A DNA stretch of 53,862 nucleotides from Paenactinomyces guangxiensis. Its GTDB lineage: Bacteria > Bacillota > Bacilli > Thermoactinomycetales > Thermoactinomycetaceae. Below, in pieces: positions 32,055-40,081 of the stretch. The stretch is from NCBI RefSeq assembly GCF_016055185.1, contig NZ_JAECVR010000022.1, forward strand, positions 1 to 53,862, written 5' to 3'. Position 1 is the stretch's first letter, and the number at the start of each line of letters is the position of its first letter. A model generated the notes under the pieces. That model was given only the letters and a program-made list of their open reading frames with translations. It was not told the DNA's origin and made no database searches. A program made the translations under genes and the position numbers.

Positions 32055-32330
32055 ATGCATATCGGAATGGCCCCTTATCGCCCTATTATTTCCTCAATCC
32101 GCCTGTAAAAGAAGCCCTGTGCCCATGTACCCATCGATCAGCCAACAAAGCGTGGCGGGGCCGAAGAATATCATCATTGGAGATGTAAGAATTCAGATGA
32201 TGTGTTTCTCAGTTTCCAAAATGTGATCCGTGCTGATGCATCGCCTCCGTTTATCATTGGCCCGAAGACCAATATTCAGGATTATGTCCTGATACACTGT
32301 CATCCTGGGCTTACGCTTCGGATGAACGAG
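32055..32330 (+). pseudogene. Gamma-class carbonic anhydrase / hexapeptide-repeat protein, degraded
   Basis: GGGAGGTTGTTAC precedes ATG 32055, but this frame stops after 17 codons. Other frames carry a family-like chain: SPYYFLNPPVKEALCP, then PSISQQSVAGPKNIIIGDVRIQ, then after a further 1-nt shift near 32195 VFLSFQNVIRADASPPFIIGP followed by KTNIQDYVLIHCHPG. The IGDV, VIRAD and TNIQD elements are typical of the Cam left-handed beta-helix. At least two frameshifts exist. The frame after about 32315 runs open to 32570 without recognisable homology. Confidence 0.65.
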
Positions 32331-32591
32331 GAGCAAGCGGATGCCCTTCCCAAGGTACCCGAGTCATATCTGTCCTCAAACCCGAGCATCGTTGATTACT
32401 ATTACCGCCTCGAAATCTTGCCGCAGTTATACACCTTTGTTTGTTTAATCGAGTTCCAGAAAAAACGGACAGCACATGTTGGTTTTTTTCAATCCTTGCA
32501 AAAGCGGTCATTTTTCATCTTTCATCGCAAACGGAAAGAGACCGCAGAAATCGTCGAATGGGTAACGTGAACGTTCTGATGCTTTTTAACA

Positions 32592-32632
32592 ACCCGAAAA
32601 AGATGCTCCATAACTTTATAGTTATATGGAGC
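32592..32632 (-). terminator. Intrinsic terminator of the flotillin operon
   Basis: On the minus strand GCTCCATA pairs with TATGGAGC, with further inner pairing, followed by ATCTTTTTC. Confidence 0.7.
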
Positions 32633-32653
32633 AAGGAAAAGGTCATATTCTGA

Positions 32654-34141
32654 TTAGTTTTCTGTTGGAGGGTCCACTGGCTCTTTCTTCTGCTCGGTCA
32701 GTCCCTGGATCATCTGGTTCAAGTCGATGCCGGATACTTGTTTGACCATTTCAGGGGCCTGGGCCATCAGTTTGGTCACATAGTTGCTTACTTTTGCGGC
32801 ACCGTCCCCCTCACTGGAAGCGTCGACAACGGTCAATTTCTCAATGTTGCCCAATGGCTGGGAAATTTGTTTCGCCAGTTCCGGCAGCATTTTGGCTACG
32901 AGATCCAGGACAGCAGCCTGTCCATACCTCTCGAACGCTTCAGCCAACTTTTGTTTTGCTTCTGCCTCCGCAAGTCCTTTGGCCCGAATAACATCAGCAG
33001 CTGCGATCCCTTCCATCTTCTCCACTTCCGCTTTGGCCATGCCGCGCGCTTTTGTCGCTTCGGCATCGGCAAGACCTTTCGCTTTAATGGCTTCCGCTTC
33101 GGCACGGGCGCGCGCTTCCGCTTCAAAACGAAGTGCTTCTGCCGCCTGCTCTTTGGAATACCGGTCGGCGTCCGCTTTTTTCCTTACTTCGGCATCGTAT
33201 TGCTTTTCACGCCGGATAATTTCTTTTTCTTCCAGCTCGATTTGCTTTTGTTTCTTTACTAATTCAATCTTCATCTCTTCATCGACGACCTGTTGCCGAT
33301 ACCGGTTTTCTTGCAAGTGGTAGGCTTGATCCGCTTCCGCCCGTTTCATATCCTGTTCGATTTTGAATTCGGCAATGCGAAGTTCTTTATTTTTCTGGGC
33401 TTCAGCGATATTTGTTTCGGAGATAAGGGATGCTTTGGTGCCTTCTTCACGGGCTTTTGCTGTCTGAATCTCGGTGTCGCGAACAGCATTGGCTTCGGCA
33501 ATATCGGCGTCACGGCGCACCATGGCGATCCGGGGGCGTCCGAGAGCGTCGAGGTAGCCGTTTTTATCGCGGACGTCTTTAATTGTGAAGGAAACGACTT
33601 GCAAGCCCATTTTTTTCAAATCTCTGGCTGCGACAGCCTGTACTTCCTGAGCAAATTTCTCACGGTTTTTATAGACTTCTTCAACCGTCATCGTCCCGAG
33701 AATCGCGCGCAAATGCCCCTCCAATACTTCGCGTGCCTCGTCATTGAGGGTTTCATCCGTTTTGCCCATAAATTGTTCGGCTGCTGTTGCCACATCTTCG
33801 ATAGAGCCGCCGATTTTTATAATCGCCACTCCATCTACAAGGATCGGTACCCCCTGCTCGGTATACACCTCCGGAGTGGACACGGTCAGCTTGTGCGACA
33901 GCAGGCTCAATCTTTCGGCCCGTTGGAAAATGGGGATGATAAATGCCCCGCCGCCGCGGATAATTTTAATCTTGCGCCCGGAGTCGTCGCCCATAACATT
34001 TTTGCTTCCCAGCAGGCTGCCGGTGACAATCATCGCTTCATCAGCGCCAACTGTTTTGTAACGGGCCCAAAAAGCGATTCCTAATACAAACAGGACACCG
34101 ACAACAATAATCACGATTTGGAAAGATAGAAAAGTTAACAT
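32654..34141 (-). CDS. floT: Flotillin (FloT/YuaG)
   Basis: Membrane-scaffold protein of functional membrane microdomains. 495 residues: an N-terminal membrane hairpin (residues about 4-26), an SPFH domain (about 30-210, FIIPIFQRAERLSLL, VPILVDGVAIIKI) and a long coiled coil rich in Glu-Ala repeats (about 215-400, including AEAKQKLAEAF). The C-terminal oligomerisation segment follows. The pairing with an NfeD-like gene upstream is the yuaF-yuaG arrangement of Bacillus, where the operon responds to cell-envelope stress. The neighbouring yuaF here is frameshifted. Confidence 0.95.
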   Translation of the reverse strand: MLTFLSFQIVIIVVGVLFVLGIAFWARYKTVGADEAMIVTGSLLGSKNVMGDDSGRKIKIIRGGGAFIIPIFQRAERLSLLSHKLTVSTPEVYTEQGVPILVDGVAIIKIGGSIEDVATAAEQFMGKTDETLNDEAREVLEGHLRAILGTMTVEEVYKNREKFAQEVQAVAARDLKKMGLQVVSFTIKDVRDKNGYLDALGRPRIAMVRRDADIAEANAVRDTEIQTAKAREEGTKASLISETNIAEAQKNKELRIAEFKIEQDMKRAEADQAYHLQENRYRQQVVDEEMKIELVKKQKQIELEEKEIIRREKQYDAEVRKKADADRYSKEQAAEALRFEAEARARAEAEAIKAKGLADAEATKARGMAKAEVEKMEGIAAADVIRAKGLAEAEAKQKLAEAFERYGQAAVLDLVAKMLPELAKQISQPLGNIEKLTVVDASSEGDGAAKVSNYVTKLMAQAPEMVKQVSGIDLNQMIQGLTEQKKEPVDPPTEN

Positions 34142-34145
34142 TCGC

Positions 34146-34678
34146 TTAAGATGTGCCCTCCTCTTCAGGATGATGATGCATGGAAACCAACAGAATGTGA
34201 TCCTGGATATCCAAGACGATCACGGTTGAACCCCGGGGAATTTCCACCTTGTTTACACTTGCAGCAATTTGGTTGGTATGTCCACCGCTTGTTAAGACCA
34301 TAACCTCACCGTAGCCGCGGGCAGGGATGGTCACCGTGACCTCTCCAATTTTGCCTTTTAAGTCATCCAGGCGAAACCCTGCTGAGTTTTCAGCTGTTTT
34401 TGTCGGCCGGACATAAAAGGCATATAAGAGGAAAAACGAGAGCATGGCGGCTGTCATTGCCCAGATGACCAGATATGTATCTGAGAGTTCTGTCAGTTGA
34501 TTGAGGATTAATCCGGTACCGCCAAAGACGGTGACAGTCCCGACCAGGGTGACTGGTTGAAAGGAAACCCGATGTCGAACAGAGCATCCACGATACCGGC
34601 GAGCAGATCACCAATCAGGACGATGAGGATCGTGAAGACCACGCCAAAGATGAGACAACCCCAGAAGACAAGCTGCAA
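34146..34678 (-). pseudogene. yuaF: NfeD-like protein YuaF, single frameshift
   Basis: A TTG at 34678, nine bases after GGGGGAG, opens MQLVFWGCLIFGVVFTILIVLIGDLLAGIVDALFDIGFPF. Near 34560 the homologous reading moves to the other frame: FQPVTLVGTVTVFGG, TGLILNQLTELSDT and the rest to 34146, ending in an OB-fold-like NfeD domain (GKIGEVTVTIPARGYGEVMV). The total 533 nt is one short of 178 codons, close to the 174 residues of B. subtilis YuaF. A single deleted base fits. The downstream part could be translated from an internal ATG (34457). Confidence 0.78.
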
Positions 34679-34788
34679 TGTCCTGTGCTCCCCCTTTTCG
34701 TGTCGTCTATGTCAATTATACGAAATAGTTGGATGTTTCGGGTTGAATGGATGTAAAAAATCCATGGCATGACCATGGATTTTTATCT

Positions 34789-35253
34789 TCATATTTTGAC
34801 AGTGACGAAAAAGATCAGGATAACCATACACAGCAGAGAGAGGTTAAGCAGCATAATGTAGCGTTTCAAAATGGATTGTCCTGTTCCGCTGTCAATCCCG
34901 GTCGCCTGGATCTGCTTCAACAGCTTTTTTCCGTAAAAAGCGATAAGGACAATGAAAAGAATGACAAATAAGCTGCCGAAACGTTCCTTCATCATGACCC
35001 AGAGAGGTTTATTTTCCAGTTGAAGCAGTTTCATCTGCAACATCATAAACACGCCGGTGATCAAAACGAGAACCGAGGTTGGGATAAACATGGTCAGGTT
35101 CCAGCGTTGAGCCTTCCCAAGGGCATAGGACATGGTTTCCAGATTATTGGAACGGGTTGCATCGCGCAAATACATTGCCATCATGCTGACACCGCCAAAC
35201 CAGGCAGCCACACAGACAATGTGAATAAAAAGTGCAAGGCTGGTCGCATTCAT
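34789..35253 (-). CDS. CopD-like four-helix membrane protein
   Basis: 154 residues with four membrane segments. The first helix LFIHIVCVAAWFGGVSMMAMYL has the His-x(6)-Trp-x-Gly-Gly pattern of CopD-type and related heme- or copper-associated membrane proteins. Later helices include LTMFIPTSVLVLITGVFMM and SLFVILFIVLIAFYG. The function is not established: copper import, heme handling or an assembly role are possibilities. It lies 31 bp from the heme-monooxygenase-like gene on the same strand. Confidence 0.6.
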   Translation of the reverse strand: MNATSLALFIHIVCVAAWFGGVSMMAMYLRDATRSNNLETMSYALGKAQRWNLTMFIPTSVLVLITGVFMMLQMKLLQLENKPLWVMMKERFGSLFVILFIVLIAFYGKKLLKQIQATGIDSGTGQSILKRYIMLLNLSLLCMVILIFFVTVKI

Positions 35254-35284
35254 TTCTTTCTAACTCCTTTTTATATGAGTGATT

Positions 35285-35572
35285 TTACTTGATTACAACA
35301 TGGTAACCCGTAATGTTGACACGGCGTTCCTTTCCGCTGTCTCCACCATGTGCCTGCCGAAAATGCTCACTTTCTGTCCACTGAAGAAAATGATCTTTGG
35401 TTTCAAAAATGGACTCCACTATCATATGGGAGCCGTCTTCTGCCTCCAACAGCCGAAACGAAACGAATCCCGGAACTTGCTTCATCGATTCCGGGGCATT
35501 ACTAAACATTCCCTTTAGAATTATTAAGTGCTCAGGGGAGGTGATTTCAATTCGATTATTTACCTGATACAT
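35285..35572 (-). CDS. Antibiotic biosynthesis monooxygenase-fold protein (heme-degrading monooxygenase-like)
   Basis: 95 residues. The ABM ferredoxin-like fold is suggested by YQVNNRIEITSPEH, VPGFVSFRLLEAEDGSHMIVESIFETKDHFLQWTESEHFRQAH, the pattern seen in HmoA/IsdG-type heme monooxygenases, where a Trp near WTES and a downstream His line the active site. ATG 35572 follows GGAGGGCAAAAA; the longer frame from 35635 lacks a site. Adjacency to a CopD-like membrane protein makes a heme or metal theme possible but unproven. Confidence 0.78.
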   Translation of the reverse strand: MYQVNNRIEITSPEHLIILKGMFSNAPESMKQVPGFVSFRLLEAEDGSHMIVESIFETKDHFLQWTESEHFRQAHGGDSGKERRVNITGYHVVIK

Positions 35573-35680
35573 TTTTTGCCCTCCATTTGGCCTGTCATCT
35601 TTCTCTTCAACAAATACTATACCATTCTTTTTCATCTATTAGGGTGAAGTCAAAAATATGTAAAGAACGGCACGCTGACG

Positions 35681-36175
35681 TTAACGAAATAATAGCTTTA
35701 TGATAATAGGAACAGAGATGATTACTGTAACCAATCGAACCATATGTAAAGCGGTTACTTTAGAAATATCTGCGCTGGTGTTATTGGCCAACAAAACCAA
35801 ATCAGTCATTCCGCCGGGAGCGGAAGAGAAGAAACTGGTAATCGCACTCCATCCTGTAACTTTGCTAATGATCCAGCCAACCCCCAGACCAAACAAAAGA
35901 GTCATGATGGAGATGAGTAATGCCGGCAGCCAGGCCGCTTTCAGCTCTAGTACACTTCCCCGGTTGATTTGCAAACCGATGTTGGCCCCAAGAATCACTT
36001 GCAAAATAAAGAGAGTCCAACCGGGAATTCGCACTAATGGCAAACCGCTTAAATTGGCCAAAGCCACTCCGCACATCGAACCAATCATCGCCCCAGCGGG
36101 TATTTTCAACAGATATCCCAAATAACCTCCTGCGAGTGCACAACCGAGCGTAAGCAGTATTTTGCTTAAATCCAT
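35681..36175 (-). CDS. AbrB-family membrane protein, single-repeat form
   Basis: 164 residues with about five membrane segments. GAMIGSMCGVALANLSGLPLVRIPGW, FSSAPGGMTDLVLLANNTSADISKVTALHMVRLV and a short end are hallmarks of the AbrB/ammonia-monooxygenase-related family (PF05145). Most members contain two such repeats in about 350 residues; this protein has only one. ATG 36175 with AAAGGATGATC upstream is preferred over the frame from 36220. Transport or regulatory function is unknown. Confidence 0.8.
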   Translation of the reverse strand: MDLSKILLTLGCALAGGYLGYLLKIPAGAMIGSMCGVALANLSGLPLVRIPGWTLFILQVILGANIGLQINRGSVLELKAAWLPALLISIMTLLFGLGVGWIISKVTGWSAITSFFSSAPGGMTDLVLLANNTSADISKVTALHMVRLVTVIISVPIIIKLLFR

Positions 36176-36456
36176 GTTGATCATCCTTTCTGTCATCTTA
36201 AAATATGATTGCGGGTTCATATCAGTTGAAATTCATTGGGGCCTGTCTTTAGTTTCAACAACGACTGCTATTATTTACTCTATCGGTAATGGTGAAAGCT
36301 GTCACCGATTTTATTTCGTAGAACGAAGTTTAGCAGAAGAATATTTGCTAAATGGTTTATGATGAAAGGAAAAAGAGAAAGTTATGATGTTGGGAATGTT
36401 AAACAGAAAATAAGTTTTCATTTAAAATGATTGGGCTTAACGATGGGGGTGAAAGG

Positions 36457-36837
36457 ATGATTAAAGGAATTGGTACCGATATCGTGGAGATCAAGCGGAT
36501 TGAAGAGATGGGGATAGAACGGTTGGCGCGGCGCATTTTAACAGAAAAGGAAAGAAACTTGCTGCCGGAACGAGAGAGAAGGAGGCTGGAGTATATCGCC
36601 GGCCGGTTTGCTGCGAAAGAGGCGATTTCCAAAGCTTTGGGTACTGGTATTGGACAGTGTGTCTCATTTACCGATCTGGAAATTGTCAATGTTGAAAAAG
36701 GTACCCCCCGGGCCGTTTTGTCAGCATCTGCCCAACAGCGCTTATTTGGCGGAAGCCGCATTCATATTCATCTGTCCATCTCCCACAGCGACCATTATGC
36801 GACAGCCATGTCAATTGTAGAGGAAATGAAGGATTGA
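36457..36837 (+). CDS. acpS: Holo-[acyl-carrier-protein] synthase
   Basis: Transfers 4'-phosphopantetheine from CoA to apo-ACP. 126 residues with the two diagnostic motifs: GIGTDIVEIKRIEEM at the N-terminus (magnesium-binding Asp 8) and GRFAAKEAISKALG (Glu near residue 57). It ends with SISHSDHYATAMSIV. ATG 36457 follows GGGGGTGAAAGG. It opens the block acpS-nnr-ydcC-alr-mazEF-sigB conserved with B. subtilis. Confidence 0.96.
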   Translation: MIKGIGTDIVEIKRIEEMGIERLARRILTEKERNLLPERERRRLEYIAGRFAAKEAISKALGTGIGQCVSFTDLEIVNVEKGTPRAVLSASAQQRLFGGSRIHIHLSISHSDHYATAMSIVEEMKD

Positions 36838-36901
36838 AGCCTTGTCTGCATATCTAAAGGCAGGGGGACATACATATATAACGCGGTTAGGAGGGACAAT
36901 C

Positions 36902-38440
36902 GTGTATCTGGTTACAGCAAAAGAGATGCGCAATCTGGACCGCTATACGATCGACCATCTGGGAGTGCCCGGAGTTGTGCTGATGGAGAATGCCGGAAAA
37001 GCCGTTGCAGAAGAAATTATGCACCGGTTCCCCGAGCCGAAAACAGCAGTGATTCTTTGTGGCAGCGGAAACAATGGAGGAGATGGCTGGGTTGTGGCCC
37101 GCCACCTGCAGTTTCGCGGCTGGAAAGTTTATCTGTGGCTGGTGGGTGCGGTGGAAAAAATGGCACCGGATGCCCGTGTTTTCTATGAGGTTTGCCAAAG
37201 GCTCACCCGGATTGAGATTGATCCGCAACAAGAACGGGATCAACTCCGCCGCCATTTAGAACAGGCCGATGTAGTGGTAGATGCTTTGTTGGGTACGGGT
37301 GCCACAGGTCAGTTACGGCCGCATATCGCCGAAGTGGTTGCCCTTGTCAATCAACAGAGCAAGGCGTTTGTTGTGGCGGTTGATCTGCCGACAGGGGTTG
37401 ATGCCGACACGGGAGGCGTGCTTACAGAAGCCGTACAAGCTGATCTCACTGTCACCTTTGCCTTTCCCAAGTGGGGACATTACCTGCGACCGGGGGCAGA
37501 CTACTCAGGAGAGGTAAAAGTAGCGGATATCGGGCTTTCACCCTGTGCCAGCCCTGAACTGGAACCATCCGCACGGATCAATCTTCCGAGCGACTGGCAA
37601 CATCACCTGCCACCGCGGTCCGCCTGGGCTCACAAAGGAACTCATGGACATTTATTAGTTGTCGGCGGTTCGCGGGGTATGCTGGGTGCAGCGGTGATGG
37701 CGGGCGAAGCTGCTTATCGTACCGGAGCCGGCCTGGTGACAATCACTGTTCCATCATCTGAGCAATTGCCTCTGTCTGCCAAAGTTACACAGCAAATGGT
37801 GTGGAGTTGGCCTGGTGAATCAACGTTCTCACCGGACAGCTGGCAGATGATAGAGGAAAGGAGAACACGTTTCTCAGCGGTGGCAATCGGTCCGGGACTG
37901 GGTCGCTTTGCGGGCGAAGCCGATTGGTTGGGGGAATTGATGAAGAGGATGGAAGTTCCGATGGTGCTGGATGCTGATGCCTTAAACATTTTGTCAGACC
38001 ATCCTTCTCTGCTGCAAAAACGTCCGTCACCATTCGCCACGGTCTTAACCCCGCATCCGGGGGAGATGGCCCGGCTTCTTGCCTGTTCAGTAGCACACGT
38101 AGAATCTTCCCGCCGTCAGGCAGCCGGGGAACTAGCGCAAAAAACGGGGGCGGTTGTGGTTTTAAAAGGAAGATATACCATTGTCGCCTTCCCGGATGGA
38201 AAGCAAATATTGAATCTGACTGGCAGCCCTGCTCTTGCCAAAGGGGGGGCAGGGGATCTCCTTACCGGGATGATTGGCTCCCTGCTCGCCCAACGTATCC
38301 CTCTTGGAGCAGCTGTCCCGATGGCGGTCTATCTTCATGGAAAAGCCGGTGAGCTGGCTGTGAGCTCCGTGCCTCACAGTGTGATGTTTTCAGACATCCT
38401 GTCCGCGATTGGTCCGGCTCTCCGGCAATGTTGTCAATAA
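36902..38440 (+). CDS. nnr: Bifunctional NAD(P)H-hydrate epimerase / ADP-dependent NAD(P)HX dehydratase
   Basis: Repairs hydrated NADH and NADPH. 512 residues: an N-terminal YjeF_N epimerase domain (about 1-215; MENAGKAVAEEI, CGSGNNGGDGWVVARHL, VDLPTGVDADTG) fused to a C-terminal ribokinase-like dehydratase domain (about 235-505; GTHGHLLVVGGSRGMLGAA, GPGLG, LTPHPGEMARLL, GSPALAKGGAGDLLTG). GTG 36902 follows TAGGAGGGACAATC. B. subtilis has the domains as separate genes elsewhere, whereas fusions are common in other bacteria. It lies 64 bp after acpS, probably co-transcribed. Confidence 0.95.
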   Translation: MYLVTAKEMRNLDRYTIDHLGVPGVVLMENAGKAVAEEIMHRFPEPKTAVILCGSGNNGGDGWVVARHLQFRGWKVYLWLVGAVEKMAPDARVFYEVCQRLTRIEIDPQQERDQLRRHLEQADVVVDALLGTGATGQLRPHIAEVVALVNQQSKAFVVAVDLPTGVDADTGGVLTEAVQADLTVTFAFPKWGHYLRPGADYSGEVKVADIGLSPCASPELEPSARINLPSDWQHHLPPRSAWAHKGTHGHLLVVGGSRGMLGAAVMAGEAAYRTGAGLVTITVPSSEQLPLSAKVTQQMVWSWPGESTFSPDSWQMIEERRTRFSAVAIGPGLGRFAGEADWLGELMKRMEVPMVLDADALNILSDHPSLLQKRPSPFATVLTPHPGEMARLLACSVAHVESSRRQAAGELAQKTGAVVVLKGRYTIVAFPDGKQILNLTGSPALAKGGAGDLLTGMIGSLLAQRIPLGAAVPMAVYLHGKAGELAVSSVPHSVMFSDILSAIGPALRQCCQ

Positions 38441-38494
38441 TTGTCCCTGCCTGGCCGACACATTTCCCGGGAAATTGACGAAGGGGAGGATACC

Positions 38495-39523
38495 ATGCGT
38501 CGAAAGCCATGGATTTACCTGATCATCCTGGCGATTGCGACAAGTTTGGTCGGCTGTGGTGTGAAAGATGCCAACGAAATTGTCAGTGATTTGTCGAAGC
38601 GGTCGGAAGAGTTAGAGTCATATATCAGTCATGGAAAGATGACTATTCATACAGGGCAAGAACCCCTGGAATACGATGTGGAAGTATGGTATAAAAAGCC
38701 TCACTTTTACCGGGTTGCTCTTAAAAACTTAAAAAAGGATATTGTGCAGATTTTGCTTAAAAATGATGATGGCGTTTATGTGCTGACTCCTCATTTGAAG
38801 AAAAGTTTTCGTTTTCAAAGTGATTGGCCGGCATCGAGCGGACAGGTTTATCTGTATCAAACTCTTCTTTCCAGCATTGTGGACGATCAGCAGAGACAAT
38901 TTCAAACCGGGAAGAAAGAGTATCTGTTTGAAGTGGCCGCCAAATACTCACTGAATCAAAATTTGAAGACACAGCGAATTTGGCTTGACGAAAATCTTTA
39001 TCCCAAAAAAGTAGATGTTTTAAATGAGGACAATGAAGTCATGGTAAATATGGTATTTGACCGCTTTAAGGCAAATGCTTCATTTGACAAGGATGCTTTT
39101 GAGATGCAGAGGAACCTGAACAGTTTGCCCGGTAAATCTGAGCAGACGATGGGAAAGTTACAGGGAGCAGAACGCAGCAAAGAATCGGTAGAAGCAGTAA
39201 CTCCGGGCTATATCCCGTCCGGCAGCCGCCTTGTTGATGAACAAACGATACAGACTCCGGATGGCCCGGTCGCGATTATGAGGTTTAAAGGAGATCAATC
39301 ATTTACTTTGACACAAAGACATCCGCAGGCGATTGAAGCAAGTGTGACTGCTTTTGGGCAACCCGTGGACTTAGGCCAAACTGTCGGTGTTTTACTGGAA
39401 ATAGCAGGGAAAAAGCGCCTGACCTGGACTGATAACGGGACAGACTTTGAATTGCTGGGTAATCTGTCAACAGAAGAAATGAAGCAAATTGCCAAATCCG
39501 TCTTTGAACAACCTTTGAAATAA
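38495..39523 (+). CDS. ydcC: Sporulation-associated lipoprotein of the YdcC / LolA-like family
   Basis: 342 residues. Residues 1-21 form a lipoprotein signal with lipobox LVGC, placing the mature N-terminal Cys at position 21. The body VWYKKPHFYRVALKN ... NMVFDRFKANASFDKDAFEM resembles LolA/LolB-like outer carrier folds seen in YdcC and GerS proteins, which are linked to sporulation and germination. ATG 38495 follows GGGGAGG. The position between nnr/acpS and alr matches B. subtilis. A terminator follows. Confidence 0.85.
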   Translation: MRRKPWIYLIILAIATSLVGCGVKDANEIVSDLSKRSEELESYISHGKMTIHTGQEPLEYDVEVWYKKPHFYRVALKNLKKDIVQILLKNDDGVYVLTPHLKKSFRFQSDWPASSGQVYLYQTLLSSIVDDQQRQFQTGKKEYLFEVAAKYSLNQNLKTQRIWLDENLYPKKVDVLNEDNEVMVNMVFDRFKANASFDKDAFEMQRNLNSLPGKSEQTMGKLQGAERSKESVEAVTPGYIPSGSRLVDEQTIQTPDGPVAIMRFKGDQSFTLTQRHPQAIEASVTAFGQPVDLGQTVGVLLEIAGKKRLTWTDNGTDFELLGNLSTEEMKQIAKSVFEQPLK

Positions 39524-39535
39524 TATACGATTTTC

Positions 39536-39566
39536 ATGGACAGGTCTAAAGGCTGTCCATTTTTTA
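39536..39566 (+). terminator. Intrinsic terminator of ydcC
   Basis: ATGGACAG pairs with CTGTCCAT across a 9-nt loop and is followed by TTTTTA. Confidence 0.85.
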
Positions 39567-39572
39567 TACTCA

Positions 39573-39600
39573 TTACCCAGCGGCGAAATTTTGCTATAAT
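39573..39600 (+). promoter_or_regulatory. Candidate promoter of the membrane protein-alr genes
   Basis: A perfect -10 TATAAT (39595-39600) with a weak -35 TTACCC 16 bp upstream, right after the ydcC terminator. Confidence 0.5.
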
Positions 39601-39649
39601 ATACTAGGTAGCAAATGGACTCTGGTAAAAGTTAAGGATGAGAAAGATT

Positions 39650-40081
39650 ATGGAGAATCAACCGATTATAGAGGAAAAAACCTCTTACGGAGTTCTTCTC
39701 TATCGGAAAAACCGGGCACTTCGTCTTCTGGAGTATGCTCTGTTCTTATTGGGCTTTGCTTTTCTTTTATGGCAGTTTGAATTCCGCAGTGTCTCAATGA
39801 TCGCAGGAATCATCCTGTTGGGAATTGCTGTGATGCTGCTTGCACCTGCTGTCTATCTGGCTTTTGCTCATCCGCGTTACACGCTTTATAAAGATAAACT
39901 GGTCATTCAACTGGGACAAAAGGAAGAATCCATTCCCATCACTGAGGTTGAAAAAGACTTTGATTTGCGCTATTTTTTTCTTATCAAAAAGAAACGGACT
40001 CCCTTACTCGTCAGTGATCGTTTTATCGATGAATTAAATGTCCGTTTGGAAGTGATAAAACGTGGATGGGAATCCAAATAG
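39650..40081 (+). CDS. Two-helix membrane protein with a cytoplasmic PH-like domain, unknown function
   Basis: About 143 residues. Two adjacent membrane segments (about 28-75: YALFLLGFAFLLWQF and AGIILLGIAVMLLAPAVYLAF) are followed by a beta-rich cytoplasmic tail (YTLYKDKLVIQLGQKEESIPITEVEKDF) typical of bacterial PH-like domains. I prefer ATG 39650 over 39638, because the latter abuts AAGG. The last 20 bp overlap alr, suggesting coupled translation. I do not recognise a named family. Confidence 0.65.
   Translation: MENQPIIEEKTSYGVLLYRKNRALRLLEYALFLLGFAFLLWQFEFRSVSMIAGIILLGIAVMLLAPAVYLAFAHPRYTLYKDKLVIQLGQKEESIPITEVEKDFDLRYFFLIKKKRTPLLVSDRFIDELNVRLEVIKRGWESK

Noticed and set aside
32654..34141. 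Long open frames on the plus strand opposite flotillin
   Set aside because: They come from the Glu/Ala-rich codon bias of the flotillin coiled coil; they have no start signals and no domain pattern.
34711..34745. GAAAC...CGTATAA on the minus strand upstream of yuaF-floT, like an ECF/SigW promoter
   Set aside because: Spacing between the elements is 12 nt, whereas SigW promoters need about 16. The TATAAT there also lacks a -35 at a usual distance.
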